Below, piece after piece: positions 8,395-15,832 of a stretch of 64,000 nt of DNA (within the stretch, counting starts at the first letter, position 1; every line of letters begins with the position of its first letter). The stretch is from Pseudoxanthomonas sp. CF385 (GTDB lineage: Bacteria > Pseudomonadota > Gammaproteobacteria > Xanthomonadales > Xanthomonadaceae), in the NCBI RefSeq assembly GCF_900104255.1, contig NZ_FNKZ01000003.1, forward strand, positions 124,001 to 188,000. Direction: 5' to 3'. The notes beneath the pieces were generated by a model. It searched no databases. It was not told the DNA's origin and saw only the letters and a program-made list of their open reading frames with translations. The translations under genes were made by a program, and so were the position numbers.

Positions 8395-9339
8395 ATGTCC
8401 ATTTGGCTCCTTGGCCTGGCCGTCACCCTGGTGACCGGCATTGCGGCAACCGCCTACCTTTGGCTGGTCCGCCGTCCCCGCGATGAAATGTCCTATGGCC
8501 TGCACGCCCTGTCGGGCCTGCGCTGGCGTGAGTTCTCCAAGCTGGTGCTTGCCGCCATGGAGCGCCGCGGGCTGGTCGAAGCCAGCCCCGAACCCCACGA
8601 ATCCCGCGAGCCGCAGTCCACTTTCCTGCTGGCGCGCGGCGACGAGCGTTGGCTGCTGTCCTGCAAGCACGGCTCCGCCTACCGGATCGCCGCCGCGCCG
8701 GTGCTCGAGCTGGCCGCCAGCATCCGCCTGGGCACCGCCCATGGCGGCATCCTCGCCACCGAGGGCAACGTGGAGAAGGAAGGCCGCGACGCCGCGCAAG
8801 GCAACAACATCGAAGTCCTCGACGGCCCCCGCCTGTGGCCCGAGGTGGTCGACCTGATCGAACCCAGCCTGCGCGAGCAGGTCATGGCCTATGCGGCCGC
8901 GCGCGCCAAGCGCCACATCGGCATCGCTTGGTTCGGTGCCGTCGCGCTCGGTGCGGCCGGCATGGCGAGCTGGTCCGGTCAGCAGGGTCCCTCCATTCCC
9001 GCCGAGCGCCCCGCACCCGCCGCACGCCCGGCGGCGACCGCCCCCGTGGCGGCCGCTCCCGTGCCGGCGGCCGGCTTCAAGGAGCCCACCGAGGAAGAGC
9101 TGGAAGCCCAGATGCGCGAGGTGCTGAAGGCGCTGGCCAAGACCCCGGGCATCACGCGCGGGGTGTGGCAGACCAAATTGACGCTCAGCGTGGACCGTAT
9201 CGCCAGCGAGAAGGAAGTCTGGCCCTGGATCTGCCTGGAACTGGAGCGCTACCCCGCCCTGCGCACGACCCGCGTGCAGCTCAACCCGCCGCCGGGCAGC
9301 AGCGAGCCCGTGCGCTGGCGCCAGTGCAAGAACATGTGA
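8395..9339 (+). CDS. Membrane-anchored Mrr-like restriction-endonuclease-fold protein, probably catalytically degenerate
   Basis: 314 aa. An N-terminal membrane helix (MSIWLLGLAVTLVTGIAATAYLWL) is followed by a domain resembling the Mrr/type IV restriction fold: LRWREFSKLVLAAMERRGL (about 44-62) and a core strand ending WLLSCKHG. In active Mrr proteins this strand reads (Q/E)xK; here the acidic or Gln position is Ser (SCK), so nuclease activity is doubtful. A second hydrophobic stretch (about 183-198) and an Ala/Pro-rich linker precede a C-terminal domain (TEEELEAQMREVLKALAKTPG) of unknown role. The start at 8395 was chosen because the membrane helix begins there. Confidence 0.68.
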   Translation: MSIWLLGLAVTLVTGIAATAYLWLVRRPRDEMSYGLHALSGLRWREFSKLVLAAMERRGLVEASPEPHESREPQSTFLLARGDERWLLSCKHGSAYRIAAAPVLELAASIRLGTAHGGILATEGNVEKEGRDAAQGNNIEVLDGPRLWPEVVDLIEPSLREQVMAYAAARAKRHIGIAWFGAVALGAAGMASWSGQQGPSIPAERPAPAARPAATAPVAAAPVPAAGFKEPTEEELEAQMREVLKALAKTPGITRGVWQTKLTLSVDRIASEKEVWPWICLELERYPALRTTRVQLNPPPGSSEPVRWRQCKNM

Positions 9340-9421
9340 GCCAGCGCACCGCGACACTCCGTCGCTGTGCGCCGCCGGGGATCGCGCCGATGATCCGGTA
9401 CCGGCCCCACGTCCCGACCCG

Positions 9422-9850
9422 ATGACCGACGCTTCCGCCCCCACTCCCTACGACCGTATCGGCGGCGAAGCCGGCCTGCGCCGGATGACCGAGCGGATGT
9501 ACGCGCTGATGGACACGCTGCCGGAAGCGGCTGCAGTGCGTGCACAGCATCCGGCCTCGCTCGAGGGCAGCGAGCAGAAGCTGTTCGAATTCCTCAGCGG
9601 CTGGCTGGGCGGTCCGCCGCTGTTCACCCAGAAGCACGGCGCGCCGATGCTGCGCGCGCGGCACCTGCCTTTCCAGATCGACATGGCCGAAGCCAGCGGC
9701 TGGCTGGCGTGTTTCCACGGCGCCATGACGGATACCGTCGAGGACGCCGAGCTGCGCGAGTTCCTCTGGTCGCGGATCGAACCGCTGGCGCTGCATATGC
9801 GGAACATGCAGGCCCTGCCGTTGCGGTGGGCGGATCCTCAGCAGGCGTGA
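9422..9850 (+). CDS. Group II truncated haemoglobin
   Basis: 142 aa, the 2-on-2 globin size. Diagnostic features are YDRIGGEAGLRRMTERMY (helix B start), GWLGGPPLFTQKHG, and RARHLPFQIDMAEASGWLAC, which holds the proximal haem His and the conserved GWL Trp region. Bacterial group II globins bind O2 or NO and are usually tied to oxidative or nitrosative stress. It stands alone, 82 bp after the Mrr-like gene and convergent with the fatty-acyl reductase gene. Confidence 0.92.
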   Translation: MTDASAPTPYDRIGGEAGLRRMTERMYALMDTLPEAAAVRAQHPASLEGSEQKLFEFLSGWLGGPPLFTQKHGAPMLRARHLPFQIDMAEASGWLACFHGAMTDTVEDAELREFLWSRIEPLALHMRNMQALPLRWADPQQA

Positions 9851-9855
9851 TGCAC

Positions 9856-9878
9856 CGTCGCGGCACGCGGCCGCGACG
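9856..9878. terminator. Hairpin between convergent genes (likely bidirectional terminator)
   Basis: CGTCGCGGC (9856-9864) and GCCGCGACG (9870-9878) form a perfect 9-bp stem with a 5-nt loop in the 33-bp gap between the stop codons of the globin and reductase genes. There is no T tract, so efficiency is uncertain. Confidence 0.55.
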
Positions 9879-9883
9879 ACGCA

Positions 9884-11872
9884 TTACCAGTGCACGCCCC
9901 GCATCAGCGAGGCGAACGCGATCTGCTCCTGGCTGGGCGCCGCTTCCTTGAGCGCCTTGCGGTCGCCCTTGGCGGCGGCCGAATCCGGGAACAGCTCGAA
10001 CGCGGTGTTCATCACCACTTCGTAGGCCTTCGGCGCCACCGCATTCACCAGTGCCGCGAAGATGCCCAGGCGGGTGGCGATGCGGCTCGGCTTCTCGATG
10101 ATCGCCTTGACCAGCAGGTCGGCGGCCTCTTCCGGCGAAAGGGTCGGCACGCTGTCGTACATCTTGGTCGGCGCGATCATCGGCGTCTTCACCAGCGGCA
10201 TGTTGATGGTGGTGAAGCTGATGCCCTTGCCCGACAGTTCGCCCTGCGCGCAGCGGCTGAAGGCATCCAACGCTGCTTTCGACGCCACATAGGCCGAGAA
10301 GCGCGGCGAGTTGGCCAGCACGCCGATCGAGCTGATGTTGATGATGTGGCCCTTTCGGCGCTCGGTCATCTTCGGCAGGAAGCCCATGATCAGGCGGATG
10401 CTGCCGAAGTAGTTCAGCTGCATCGTGCGCTCGAAATCGTGGAAGCGGTCGTAGCTCGCCTCGATGGAACGGCGGATCGAGCGGCCCGCATTGTTGATCA
10501 GGATGTCGACGTGGCCGTGTTCGTCCAGCACGGTCTTCACCAGCCGGTCGCAGTCCGCCATGTCGGCCAGGTCCGCGATGTACGCGAACACCTTGCCGCC
10601 CGCCTTCTTCATGTCGTCGCGCGCCTTGAACAGCTCTTCCTCACCGCGCGCCACGATGATCGTGATCGCGCCGGCTTCGGCCACACGCTGCGCCGTGGAC
10701 AGGCCGATGCCGGAGGAGCCGCCCGTGATGACCACCACCTTGTTGCGGACCTTGCCCTTCAGCGAGCGGTCGACGAACAGGTCCGGGTCAAGGTGGCGCT
10801 CCCAGTAGTCCCACAGGCGCCATGCGTAGTCGTCCAGGCGCGGTACCGCGATGCCGCTGCCCTTGAGTGCCCGCTCGGTCTCGCGGCTGTCGAAGCGCGT
10901 CGGATAGGTGATGAACTTCAGCACTTCCTTCGGGATCTTGAAGTCGCGCAGCAGCATGCCGATGAAGCGCCGCACCGGCGGCAGGTTCCCCACGGCCATG
11001 CGGATGCTGCCGGGCACGAAGGCGAACATGCGCGCGTCGATGCGCATGGTCATTTCCGGCGCATGGCCGGCACGGCAGAAGGTATTGAGCACCTCGCCGA
11101 CGCGCATCGGTTCCGGATCGGTCAGGTGGAAGGTATGCCCGTCCAGCCTGGGCTTGTGCGCGATGTGGTCCATCGCATCGGCGACGAAGTCCACCGGCAC
11201 GATGTTGATGCGTCCGCCCTCGATGCCGAGCACCGGCACCCACTGTGGCAGCAGTTCGCGCAGCTTCTTGATCAGGGTGAAGAAGTAGTACGGGCCATCG
11301 ATCTTGTCGATCTCGCCGGTCTTGGAGTGGCCGACCACCATGCCCGGGCGGTAGATGCGCCACTTGATGCGCTTCTCCTTGCGCACCAGCCCCTCGGAGT
11401 CGTGCTTGGTCCGCAGGTAGGCGTCGTCGAGGCCCTCGGCCTCCTCGAACATGTCCTCGCGGAAGATGCCGGGGTACAGACCTGCCGCCGCGATGGAACT
11501 GGTGTGGTGGAAGCAGCCGGCCTTCAAGGCTGCCGCGAGGTCCAGCGCGTGCTGGGTACCGTCGATGTTGGCCGCCTGTTGCGCTTCGCGACTGGCGGTC
11601 AAATCGTAGACCGCCGCCAGATGGAAGAAATGCTTCACCTTGCCGGCCAGGTTGCGCAGCTGCGCGGCGCTGACGCCGCACTTGGGCTGGGTCATGTCGC
11701 CGTGCACCACGGTGACCCGCTTCATGTCCCAGCCGGCTTTCTTGGCGATGGCGTCGAACTTCTTCTGCGAGTCCTTCCGGACCAGCACGTAGACCGTCCC
11801 GCTGCGCTTCAGGAGGTTGCCGACCAGGTAGCGGCCAATGAATCCCGTGGCGCCCGTGACGAAATAGCTCAT
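9884..11872 (-). CDS. Two-domain SDR oxidoreductase, probable fatty acyl-CoA/ACP reductase (fatty-alcohol forming)
   Basis: 662 aa with two Rossmann domains. The N-terminal extended-SDR/male-sterility domain (about 1-370) has TGATGFIGRYLVGNLL, IYRPGMVVGHSKTGE and a YLRTK (YxxxK) catalytic pair. The C-terminal classical SDR domain (about 375-640) has VITGGSSGIG, LINNAGRSIRRSIE and YVASK (second YxxxK). Length, domain order and many blocks (GIFREDMFEEAE, YPTRFDSRE) resemble the Marinobacter fatty acyl reductase that makes fatty alcohols for wax esters; I judge this from memory of that family. It is divergent from an acyl-CoA-binding protein gene, which fits an acyl-CoA substrate. An automatic annotation would say only SDR family oxidoreductase. 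Confidence 0.82.
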   Translation of the reverse strand: MSYFVTGATGFIGRYLVGNLLKRSGTVYVLVRKDSQKKFDAIAKKAGWDMKRVTVVHGDMTQPKCGVSAAQLRNLAGKVKHFFHLAAVYDLTASREAQQAANIDGTQHALDLAAALKAGCFHHTSSIAAAGLYPGIFREDMFEEAEGLDDAYLRTKHDSEGLVRKEKRIKWRIYRPGMVVGHSKTGEIDKIDGPYYFFTLIKKLRELLPQWVPVLGIEGGRINIVPVDFVADAMDHIAHKPRLDGHTFHLTDPEPMRVGEVLNTFCRAGHAPEMTMRIDARMFAFVPGSIRMAVGNLPPVRRFIGMLLRDFKIPKEVLKFITYPTRFDSRETERALKGSGIAVPRLDDYAWRLWDYWERHLDPDLFVDRSLKGKVRNKVVVITGGSSGIGLSTAQRVAEAGAITIIVARGEEELFKARDDMKKAGGKVFAYIADLADMADCDRLVKTVLDEHGHVDILINNAGRSIRRSIEASYDRFHDFERTMQLNYFGSIRLIMGFLPKMTERRKGHIINISSIGVLANSPRFSAYVASKAALDAFSRCAQGELSGKGISFTTINMPLVKTPMIAPTKMYDSVPTLSPEEAADLLVKAIIEKPSRIATRLGIFAALVNAVAPKAYEVVMNTAFELFPDSAAAKGDRKALKEAAPSQEQIAFASLMRGVHW

Positions 11873-11978
11873 GACGACCCATCCCTCGAGGTGTGTGGGC
11901 CGGCCCCTCCGACCGCCCTGCGGCCTAACTTGCCAGAGCCGTTGCGGTTCGACAATCCCGTCACGGATTGACCGCCTG

Positions 11979-11992
11979 CACCACCCGTGGTG
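11979..11992. promoter_or_regulatory. Candidate TetR-type operator
   Basis: CACCAC-CC-GTGGTG is a perfect 6-bp inverted repeat with a 2-bp spacer. It lies 31 bp before the ACBP start, within the 151-bp divergent gap between the reductase and the ACBP-TetR operon. Its position would let the TetR-family product control both sides. This is inference from symmetry and position only. Confidence 0.45.
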
Positions 11993-12023
11993 TGATGGCC
12001 GCGATCACTGGGAGGGATCATCC

Positions 12024-12281
12024 ATGGCAGATCTGAAGACGGCGTTCGACCAGGCATCCAAGGACATCCAGACGCTGTCCGAGCGCCCGGACAACGACAC
12101 CCTGCTGCGGCTTTACGGGCTGTACAAGCAGGGCTCCGAAGGCGACGTCAAGGGCGACAAGCCGGGCTTCTTCGACTTCGTCGGCACCGCCAAGTACGAG
12201 GCCTGGGCCAAGCTGAAGGGCACCGCCCCCGAAGACGCGCAGAAGAAGTACGTGGACCTGGTGAAGAAACTCACCGCGTAG
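12024..12281 (+). CDS. Acyl-CoA-binding protein (ACBP)
   Basis: 85 aa, the normal size of a single-domain ACBP four-helix bundle. The hallmark acyl-CoA-binding segments are present: LLRLYGLYKQGSEGD (canonical YGLYKQ) and KYEAWAKLKGTAPEDAQKKY (canonical KxEAW-KG-S/T). The family carries long-chain acyl-CoA esters in the cytoplasm; it is universal in eukaryotes and patchy in bacteria. A GGGAGGG ribosome site precedes the ATG. The stop codon shares its last base with the GTG start of the next gene (TAGTG), so the two are translationally coupled. Confidence 0.94.
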   Translation: MADLKTAFDQASKDIQTLSERPDNDTLLRLYGLYKQGSEGDVKGDKPGFFDFVGTAKYEAWAKLKGTAPEDAQKKYVDLVKKLTA

Positions 12282-12907
12282 TGGCGCGCGATACCCGCCA
12301 GCGCATCCTCGAAACCGCCCTGGCGATGTTCAATACGCAGGGCGAGCCCCACGTCACGACGAACCACATCGCCGACGAGCTGGAGATCAGCCCCGGCAAC
12401 CTGTACTACCACTTCCGCAACAAGGACGACATCATCGAGCAGCTCTTCGCCCGTTACGAAGAGCGCATGGATGCCGCCCTGACCCCGCCCACCGATCGCC
12501 TGCCGGGGCTGGAAGACATCTGGCTGCAACTGCACCTGGTGTTCGAATGCATCTGGGACTACCGCTTCCTGTACCGCGACCTCGTGGAGATCCTCAGCCG
12601 CAACCGTCGCCTGCGCCTGCGGTTCGCGCGCATCCTCAAGCGCGCGGACGACAGCGCATTGGCCGTGATGCGGGGACTCGGCCATGCCGGCGTGATGCGT
12701 GCCTCGGCCACGGAACTGGCGGCTACGGCCACCAACGTGCTGGTCGTGTCGACGTTCTGGCTGAACTACGCGTCGGCGCGCGGCGAGAAGGACGAACAGG
12801 CCGCGATCCGCCAGGGCATCGTGCAGGTGATGATGCTGGTGGCCCCGTTCCTGCGCGACGCCGAGCGCGTGCACCTGAACACGCTGACCCAGGCGTATAC
12901 CGCCTGA
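12281..12907 (+). CDS. TetR/AcrR family transcriptional regulator
   Basis: 208 aa from a GTG start that overlaps the ACBP stop by one base. The N-terminal helix-turn-helix is clear (RQRILETALAMFNTQG, then VTTNHIADELEISPGNLYYH and FRNKDDI at about 6-55). The C-terminal ligand domain is helical with LVEILSRNRRLRLRFARIL; the effector is unknown. Co-transcription with ACBP, divergent to the acyl reductase, suggests an acyl-CoA or fatty-acid-responsive repressor. CACCACCCGTGGTG upstream is a candidate operator. It ends 7 bp from the convergent WYL regulator. Confidence 0.92.
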   Translation: MARDTRQRILETALAMFNTQGEPHVTTNHIADELEISPGNLYYHFRNKDDIIEQLFARYEERMDAALTPPTDRLPGLEDIWLQLHLVFECIWDYRFLYRDLVEILSRNRRLRLRFARILKRADDSALAVMRGLGHAGVMRASATELAATATNVLVVSTFWLNYASARGEKDEQAAIRQGIVQVMMLVAPFLRDAERVHLNTLTQAYTA

Positions 12908-12914
12908 TCCGCCG

Positions 12915-13868
12915 TTACGCGGCGGCGAGCGTCTCGCCCAGCCGGAGCGACGCCGCGCGCAGTTGCGGCAGCAGGCCGCGATCGTCGAGCACTTCGAACT
13001 CCGGACCCACCAGCGCCATCAGCGCGAGCAGCGCCTCCACCGATTCCGCGCCCAGCTCCAGAACGCAGTGATGCGCATCGCCGGCCTCAAGGATGCCGCA
13101 CCACGGCGGCACGCGCGCGGCCTGCGTCTCGATGGATCCCGGCAGGCGCAGCCGCACCTGGAAGCGCGTGAACGGCTGGGTGATCGACTTGGCCACGTAG
13201 TCGACCACGTCGCCCGGAAACGCGCGCGGCGGGAACTGCGTGCCGGTATCGTGCAGCGCCTGCACACGGTCGACCCGGAAGGTCCGCCAGTCTTCGCGCT
13301 GGAGATCCCAGGCCACCAGGTACCAGCGGCTGCCGGTGTGCACGAGCCGCAGCGGCTCGATCAGGCGTTCGCTCGCTTTCTGGCTGCGGTCGCGATAGTG
13401 CATGCGCAGCCTGAAGCCGTCCCGGCAGGCGCCCGCGATGCGCAGGAGGGCGTCCACGTCTGAAGTCGGCGCACCGCCCGCCAGCGACAGCGTCACCGAG
13501 TACAGCGCACTGGCCCGCTTCCGCAGGCGTGCGGGAAGCCATTGGTCCAGCTTGGACAGCAGGCGCAGGGAGGTGTCTTCCATCCGTCCCACGCTGGCGG
13601 CGGCGGTCCGCAGTGCGACGGCCACGGCGACCGCCTCGTCGTCCTCCAGCAATACGGGGGGCATGGCGCTGCCCGACCCGAGCCGGTAACCGCCGCCGAG
13701 GCCCGGGGAGGCGTCGATGGGATAGCCCAGCTCGCGCAGCCGCTCCACGTCGCGGCGCAGCGTGCGGCGATCGATTTCCAGGCGCTGGCTCAGCTCCGCG
13801 CCCGTCCAGTGGCGGCGCGACTGCAGCAGCGACAACAGGCGAAGCAGGCGGTTCGATGTGCTCAGCAT
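12915..13868 (-). CDS. YafY-type HTH/WYL-domain transcriptional regulator
   Basis: 317 aa. An N-terminal HTH_11 winged helix (MLSTSNRLLRLLSLLQSRRH, LSQRLEIDRRTLRRDVERLR) is followed by a WYL domain with SRWYLVAWDLQREDWRTFRV (about 170-195), and a C-terminal WCX extension. WYL domains bind small ligands or nucleic acid. The start at 13868 was chosen because the HTH begins there; the open frame extends upstream into the operator region. It is divergent from a GFA-family gene, with an inverted repeat in the 83-bp gap that probably serves as its operator. Confidence 0.91.
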   Translation of the reverse strand: MLSTSNRLLRLLSLLQSRRHWTGAELSQRLEIDRRTLRRDVERLRELGYPIDASPGLGGGYRLGSGSAMPPVLLEDDEAVAVAVALRTAAASVGRMEDTSLRLLSKLDQWLPARLRKRASALYSVTLSLAGGAPTSDVDALLRIAGACRDGFRLRMHYRDRSQKASERLIEPLRLVHTGSRWYLVAWDLQREDWRTFRVDRVQALHDTGTQFPPRAFPGDVVDYVAKSITQPFTRFQVRLRLPGSIETQAARVPPWCGILEAGDAHHCVLELGAESVEALLALMALVGPEFEVLDDRGLLPQLRAASLRLGETLAAA

Positions 13869-13885
13869 GGGTCCAGTATGCCGCC

Positions 13886-13912
13886 TATTGAGGACTGATT
13901 CTGTCCTCGATA
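13886..13912. promoter_or_regulatory. Inverted-repeat operator between WYL regulator and GFA gene
   Basis: TATTGAGGAC (13886-13895) and GTCCTCGATA (13903-13912) form a 10-7-10 dyad with one mismatch. It is centred in the divergent gap, 17 bp upstream of the regulator start. It is most simply read as the binding site of the divergent WYL regulator, controlling itself and the GFA gene. Confidence 0.6.
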
Positions 13913-13951
13913 AGCCACAGACTGACGCCTCACCCACAAGGAGTCGTGTCC

Positions 13952-14359
13952 ATGGCGATCCAGACCTACCGCGGAAGCTGCCATTGCGGCGCCGTCCGTT
14001 ACGAAGCGGACCTCGACCTGGCCGCAGGCAGCGGCCGCTGCAACTGCTCCCTCTGCACGAAGACCCGGTTCTGGGGCGTCGTGGTCCGCCCGGACGCCTT
14101 CCGCCTCTTGCAAGGCGAAGACGAACTGGGCAGCTACCGGTTCGGCACCCATGCCGTCGAGCATCTGTTCTGCCGGCACTGCGGCATCCGGTCGTTCGGC
14201 CGCGGCGAGCTGGAAGTGCTGGGTGGCCGGTATGTCTCGGTGAATCTGGCGTGCCTGGACGAGGTGGCCCCGGAGACGCTGGCCGAAGTGCCCATCCGCT
14301 ACTTCAACGGACGCGACAACGATTGGTTCTCCGAGCCTGCGGTCACCCGGCACCTTTAA
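13952..14359 (+). CDS. GFA family protein (CENP-V/GFA zinc-binding fold)
   Basis: 135 aa. The zinc-ligand pattern of the glutathione-dependent formaldehyde-activating (GFA) family is complete: GSCHCGAVRYEA (CxC), CNCSLCTKTRFWG (CxxC) and HLFCRHCGIRSFGRGE (CxxC). Most members have no proven substrate; GFA itself joins glutathione and formaldehyde. AAGGAG (13938-13943) is 8 nt before the ATG at 13952, which favours it over the in-frame GTG at 13946. Probably controlled by the divergent WYL regulator. Confidence 0.92.
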   Translation: MAIQTYRGSCHCGAVRYEADLDLAAGSGRCNCSLCTKTRFWGVVVRPDAFRLLQGEDELGSYRFGTHAVEHLFCRHCGIRSFGRGELEVLGGRYVSVNLACLDEVAPETLAEVPIRYFNGRDNDWFSEPAVTRHL

Positions 14360-14364
14360 CGGAA

Positions 14365-14386
14365 ACGCCCCGGCGAGCCGGGGCGT
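14365..14386. terminator. Hairpin between convergent GFA and phasin-like genes
   Basis: ACGCCCCGGC and GCCGGGGCGT form a perfect 10-bp inverted repeat with 2 bases between (effectively a 9-bp stem and 4-nt loop). It lies in the gap between two convergent genes. No T run follows on either strand. Confidence 0.6.
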
Positions 14387-14410
14387 AGGGAGCGGTGCGG
14401 GCGCGACGGG

Positions 14411-14812
14411 TCAAGCGCGGCGGGTGCGGCGCGCCACCGGCTTGCGGGCGGCCGGCTTGCGAGCGGACTTGGCCGGCGCCGCCTTGCGGGTACGCGACGC
14501 CTTGCGTGCGGGCTTCTTCTTCAGGCCCAGCTTCGCCAGCACCGGTTCGAGGCGCGCTTCCACCTCGGCACTGAACTGGCCTACCCGCGCTTCGCCCTGC
14601 TCACGGGCATCGGCCAGGCGACCCAGCACGTCGCGCTGGGTGGTGCTGGCGAACGTCACGGCCTGCTGGCGGGCGGCATCGAAGCGCTGGCCCGCTTCGG
14701 CAACCGCCGTCAGGGCCTCGCGACGGCTCACGGCGATCAGGCCCAGTCCGGCCAGCCACACGTGGCGCAGGCTCGGCTCGAGGGGTTTGCGGGCATTCTT
14801 CTTGGTGGCCAT
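14411..14812 (-). CDS. Short phasin-like protein with Lys/Arg/Ala-rich tail
   Basis: 133 aa. A helical N-terminal part has PSLRHVWLAGLGLIAVSRRE, which parallels the QQVWLAGVGAFGRAQ core of the phasin at 7583-8140. The last 35 residues are a basic AlaLysProArg tail (KSARKPAARKPVARRTRRA), like DNA-binding PhaF or histone-like tails. The likely role is a storage-granule or nucleoid-associated protein. The start is MATKKNARKP at 14812. It is convergent with the GFA gene; a 165-bp gap separates it from the divergent gene upstream. Confidence 0.72.
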   Translation of the reverse strand: MATKKNARKPLEPSLRHVWLAGLGLIAVSRREALTAVAEAGQRFDAARQQAVTFASTTQRDVLGRLADAREQGEARVGQFSAEVEARLEPVLAKLGLKKKPARKASRTRKAAPAKSARKPAARKPVARRTRRA

Positions 14813-14977
14813 GTTCAGTTCCACGTGCCGCGCCACGGTGGCCGGCTTCGATGACGCGATGCTGTCCCGGCGGCGTCGAGCAATCACACTATTGGCCGCT
14901 CTGCGCGCGGATTGCGTAGGGGTTGCCTGAGGACGGCGTTCGCCGCCATGCTCGCGGCATCCTGGGAGGGACGACAG

Positions 14978-15832
14978 ATGGCAGCGAAGTCTTCGAAGTG
15001 GGCCCCGTTTCCGCACGACGCCAAGGCCTACGCCTACGCAGGCGACGCCTTGAAGAAGGCCTGGCCTGCGCTGCATGCGGGCGACCAGGAGCCCTACCCC
15101 GACGAGAAGCGCGCCAAGGCCCTGATCGCCGCCGCCGGCAAGGCGGCCAAGGGCATCGCCGCCGACGACCTCGCGCAACAGCTGCAGGAGGCGTGGCGCG
15201 CGTTCCACCGTGGCGACTTCCAGGCGGCCTACGAGGCCGGCGAGGCGCTGGGCCCGCTGGGTGCGTCCGTGGCGGTGAAGGCCGTCGGCATCCACGCCAC
15301 TTATCTGGTCGAAAACGAAGCGGAACAGCTCAAGCGCTTCGAGCAGGCCGCCAAGCTCGCCGAGGCCGCGATCAAGGCGCTGCCCGACGAAGCCAACAGC
15401 CACTACCGCCACGCCTTCGCCCTCGGGCGTTACAGCCAGGGCCTCAGCATCGCCAAGGCGCTCAAGCAGGGCATCGCAGGCAAGGTGCGTGCGGCGCTGG
15501 ACGCCACCCTCGAGCGGTCACCGAAGCACGCCGAGGCGCACACCGCGCTGGCGCTGTACCACGCGGAGATCATCGACAAGATCGGCGCGATGATCGGCGG
15601 CCTGACCTACGGCGCCAAGGCCAGCGAGGCCGAATCCCATATCAAGACCGCACTGAAGCTGACCCCGGAGTCCCCGATCGCGCATGTCGAGTACGCGAAC
15701 GTGCTGCTGCTCCTGCACGGGGACAAGAAGGAAGACGCCGCCGCCGCCGCCTTCGAGAAGGCCGGCAAGCTCAAGCCCCGCGACGCGATGGAAGCGTTGG
15801 ACGCGGCGCACGCCAATGCGCAGATCGAATAG
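14978..15832 (+). CDS. TPR-like helical repeat protein of unknown function
   Basis: 284 aa with no signal peptide. Alanine-rich helix pairs resemble tetratricopeptide repeats: FHRGDFQAAYEAGEALGPLG, SHYRHAFALGRYSQGLSIAK, HAEAHTALALYHAEIIDKIG, and SPIAHVEYANVLLLLHGDKK with a closing repeat. The N-terminus reads WAPFPHDAKAYAYAGDALKK. I do not recognise a named family. TGGGAGGG precedes the ATG at 14978. The last 17 bp overlap the next gene, so the two are probably co-transcribed. Confidence 0.8.
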   Translation: MAAKSSKWAPFPHDAKAYAYAGDALKKAWPALHAGDQEPYPDEKRAKALIAAAGKAAKGIAADDLAQQLQEAWRAFHRGDFQAAYEAGEALGPLGASVAVKAVGIHATYLVENEAEQLKRFEQAAKLAEAAIKALPDEANSHYRHAFALGRYSQGLSIAKALKQGIAGKVRAALDATLERSPKHAEAHTALALYHAEIIDKIGAMIGGLTYGAKASEAESHIKTALKLTPESPIAHVEYANVLLLLHGDKKEDAAAAAFEKAGKLKPRDAMEALDAAHANAQIE

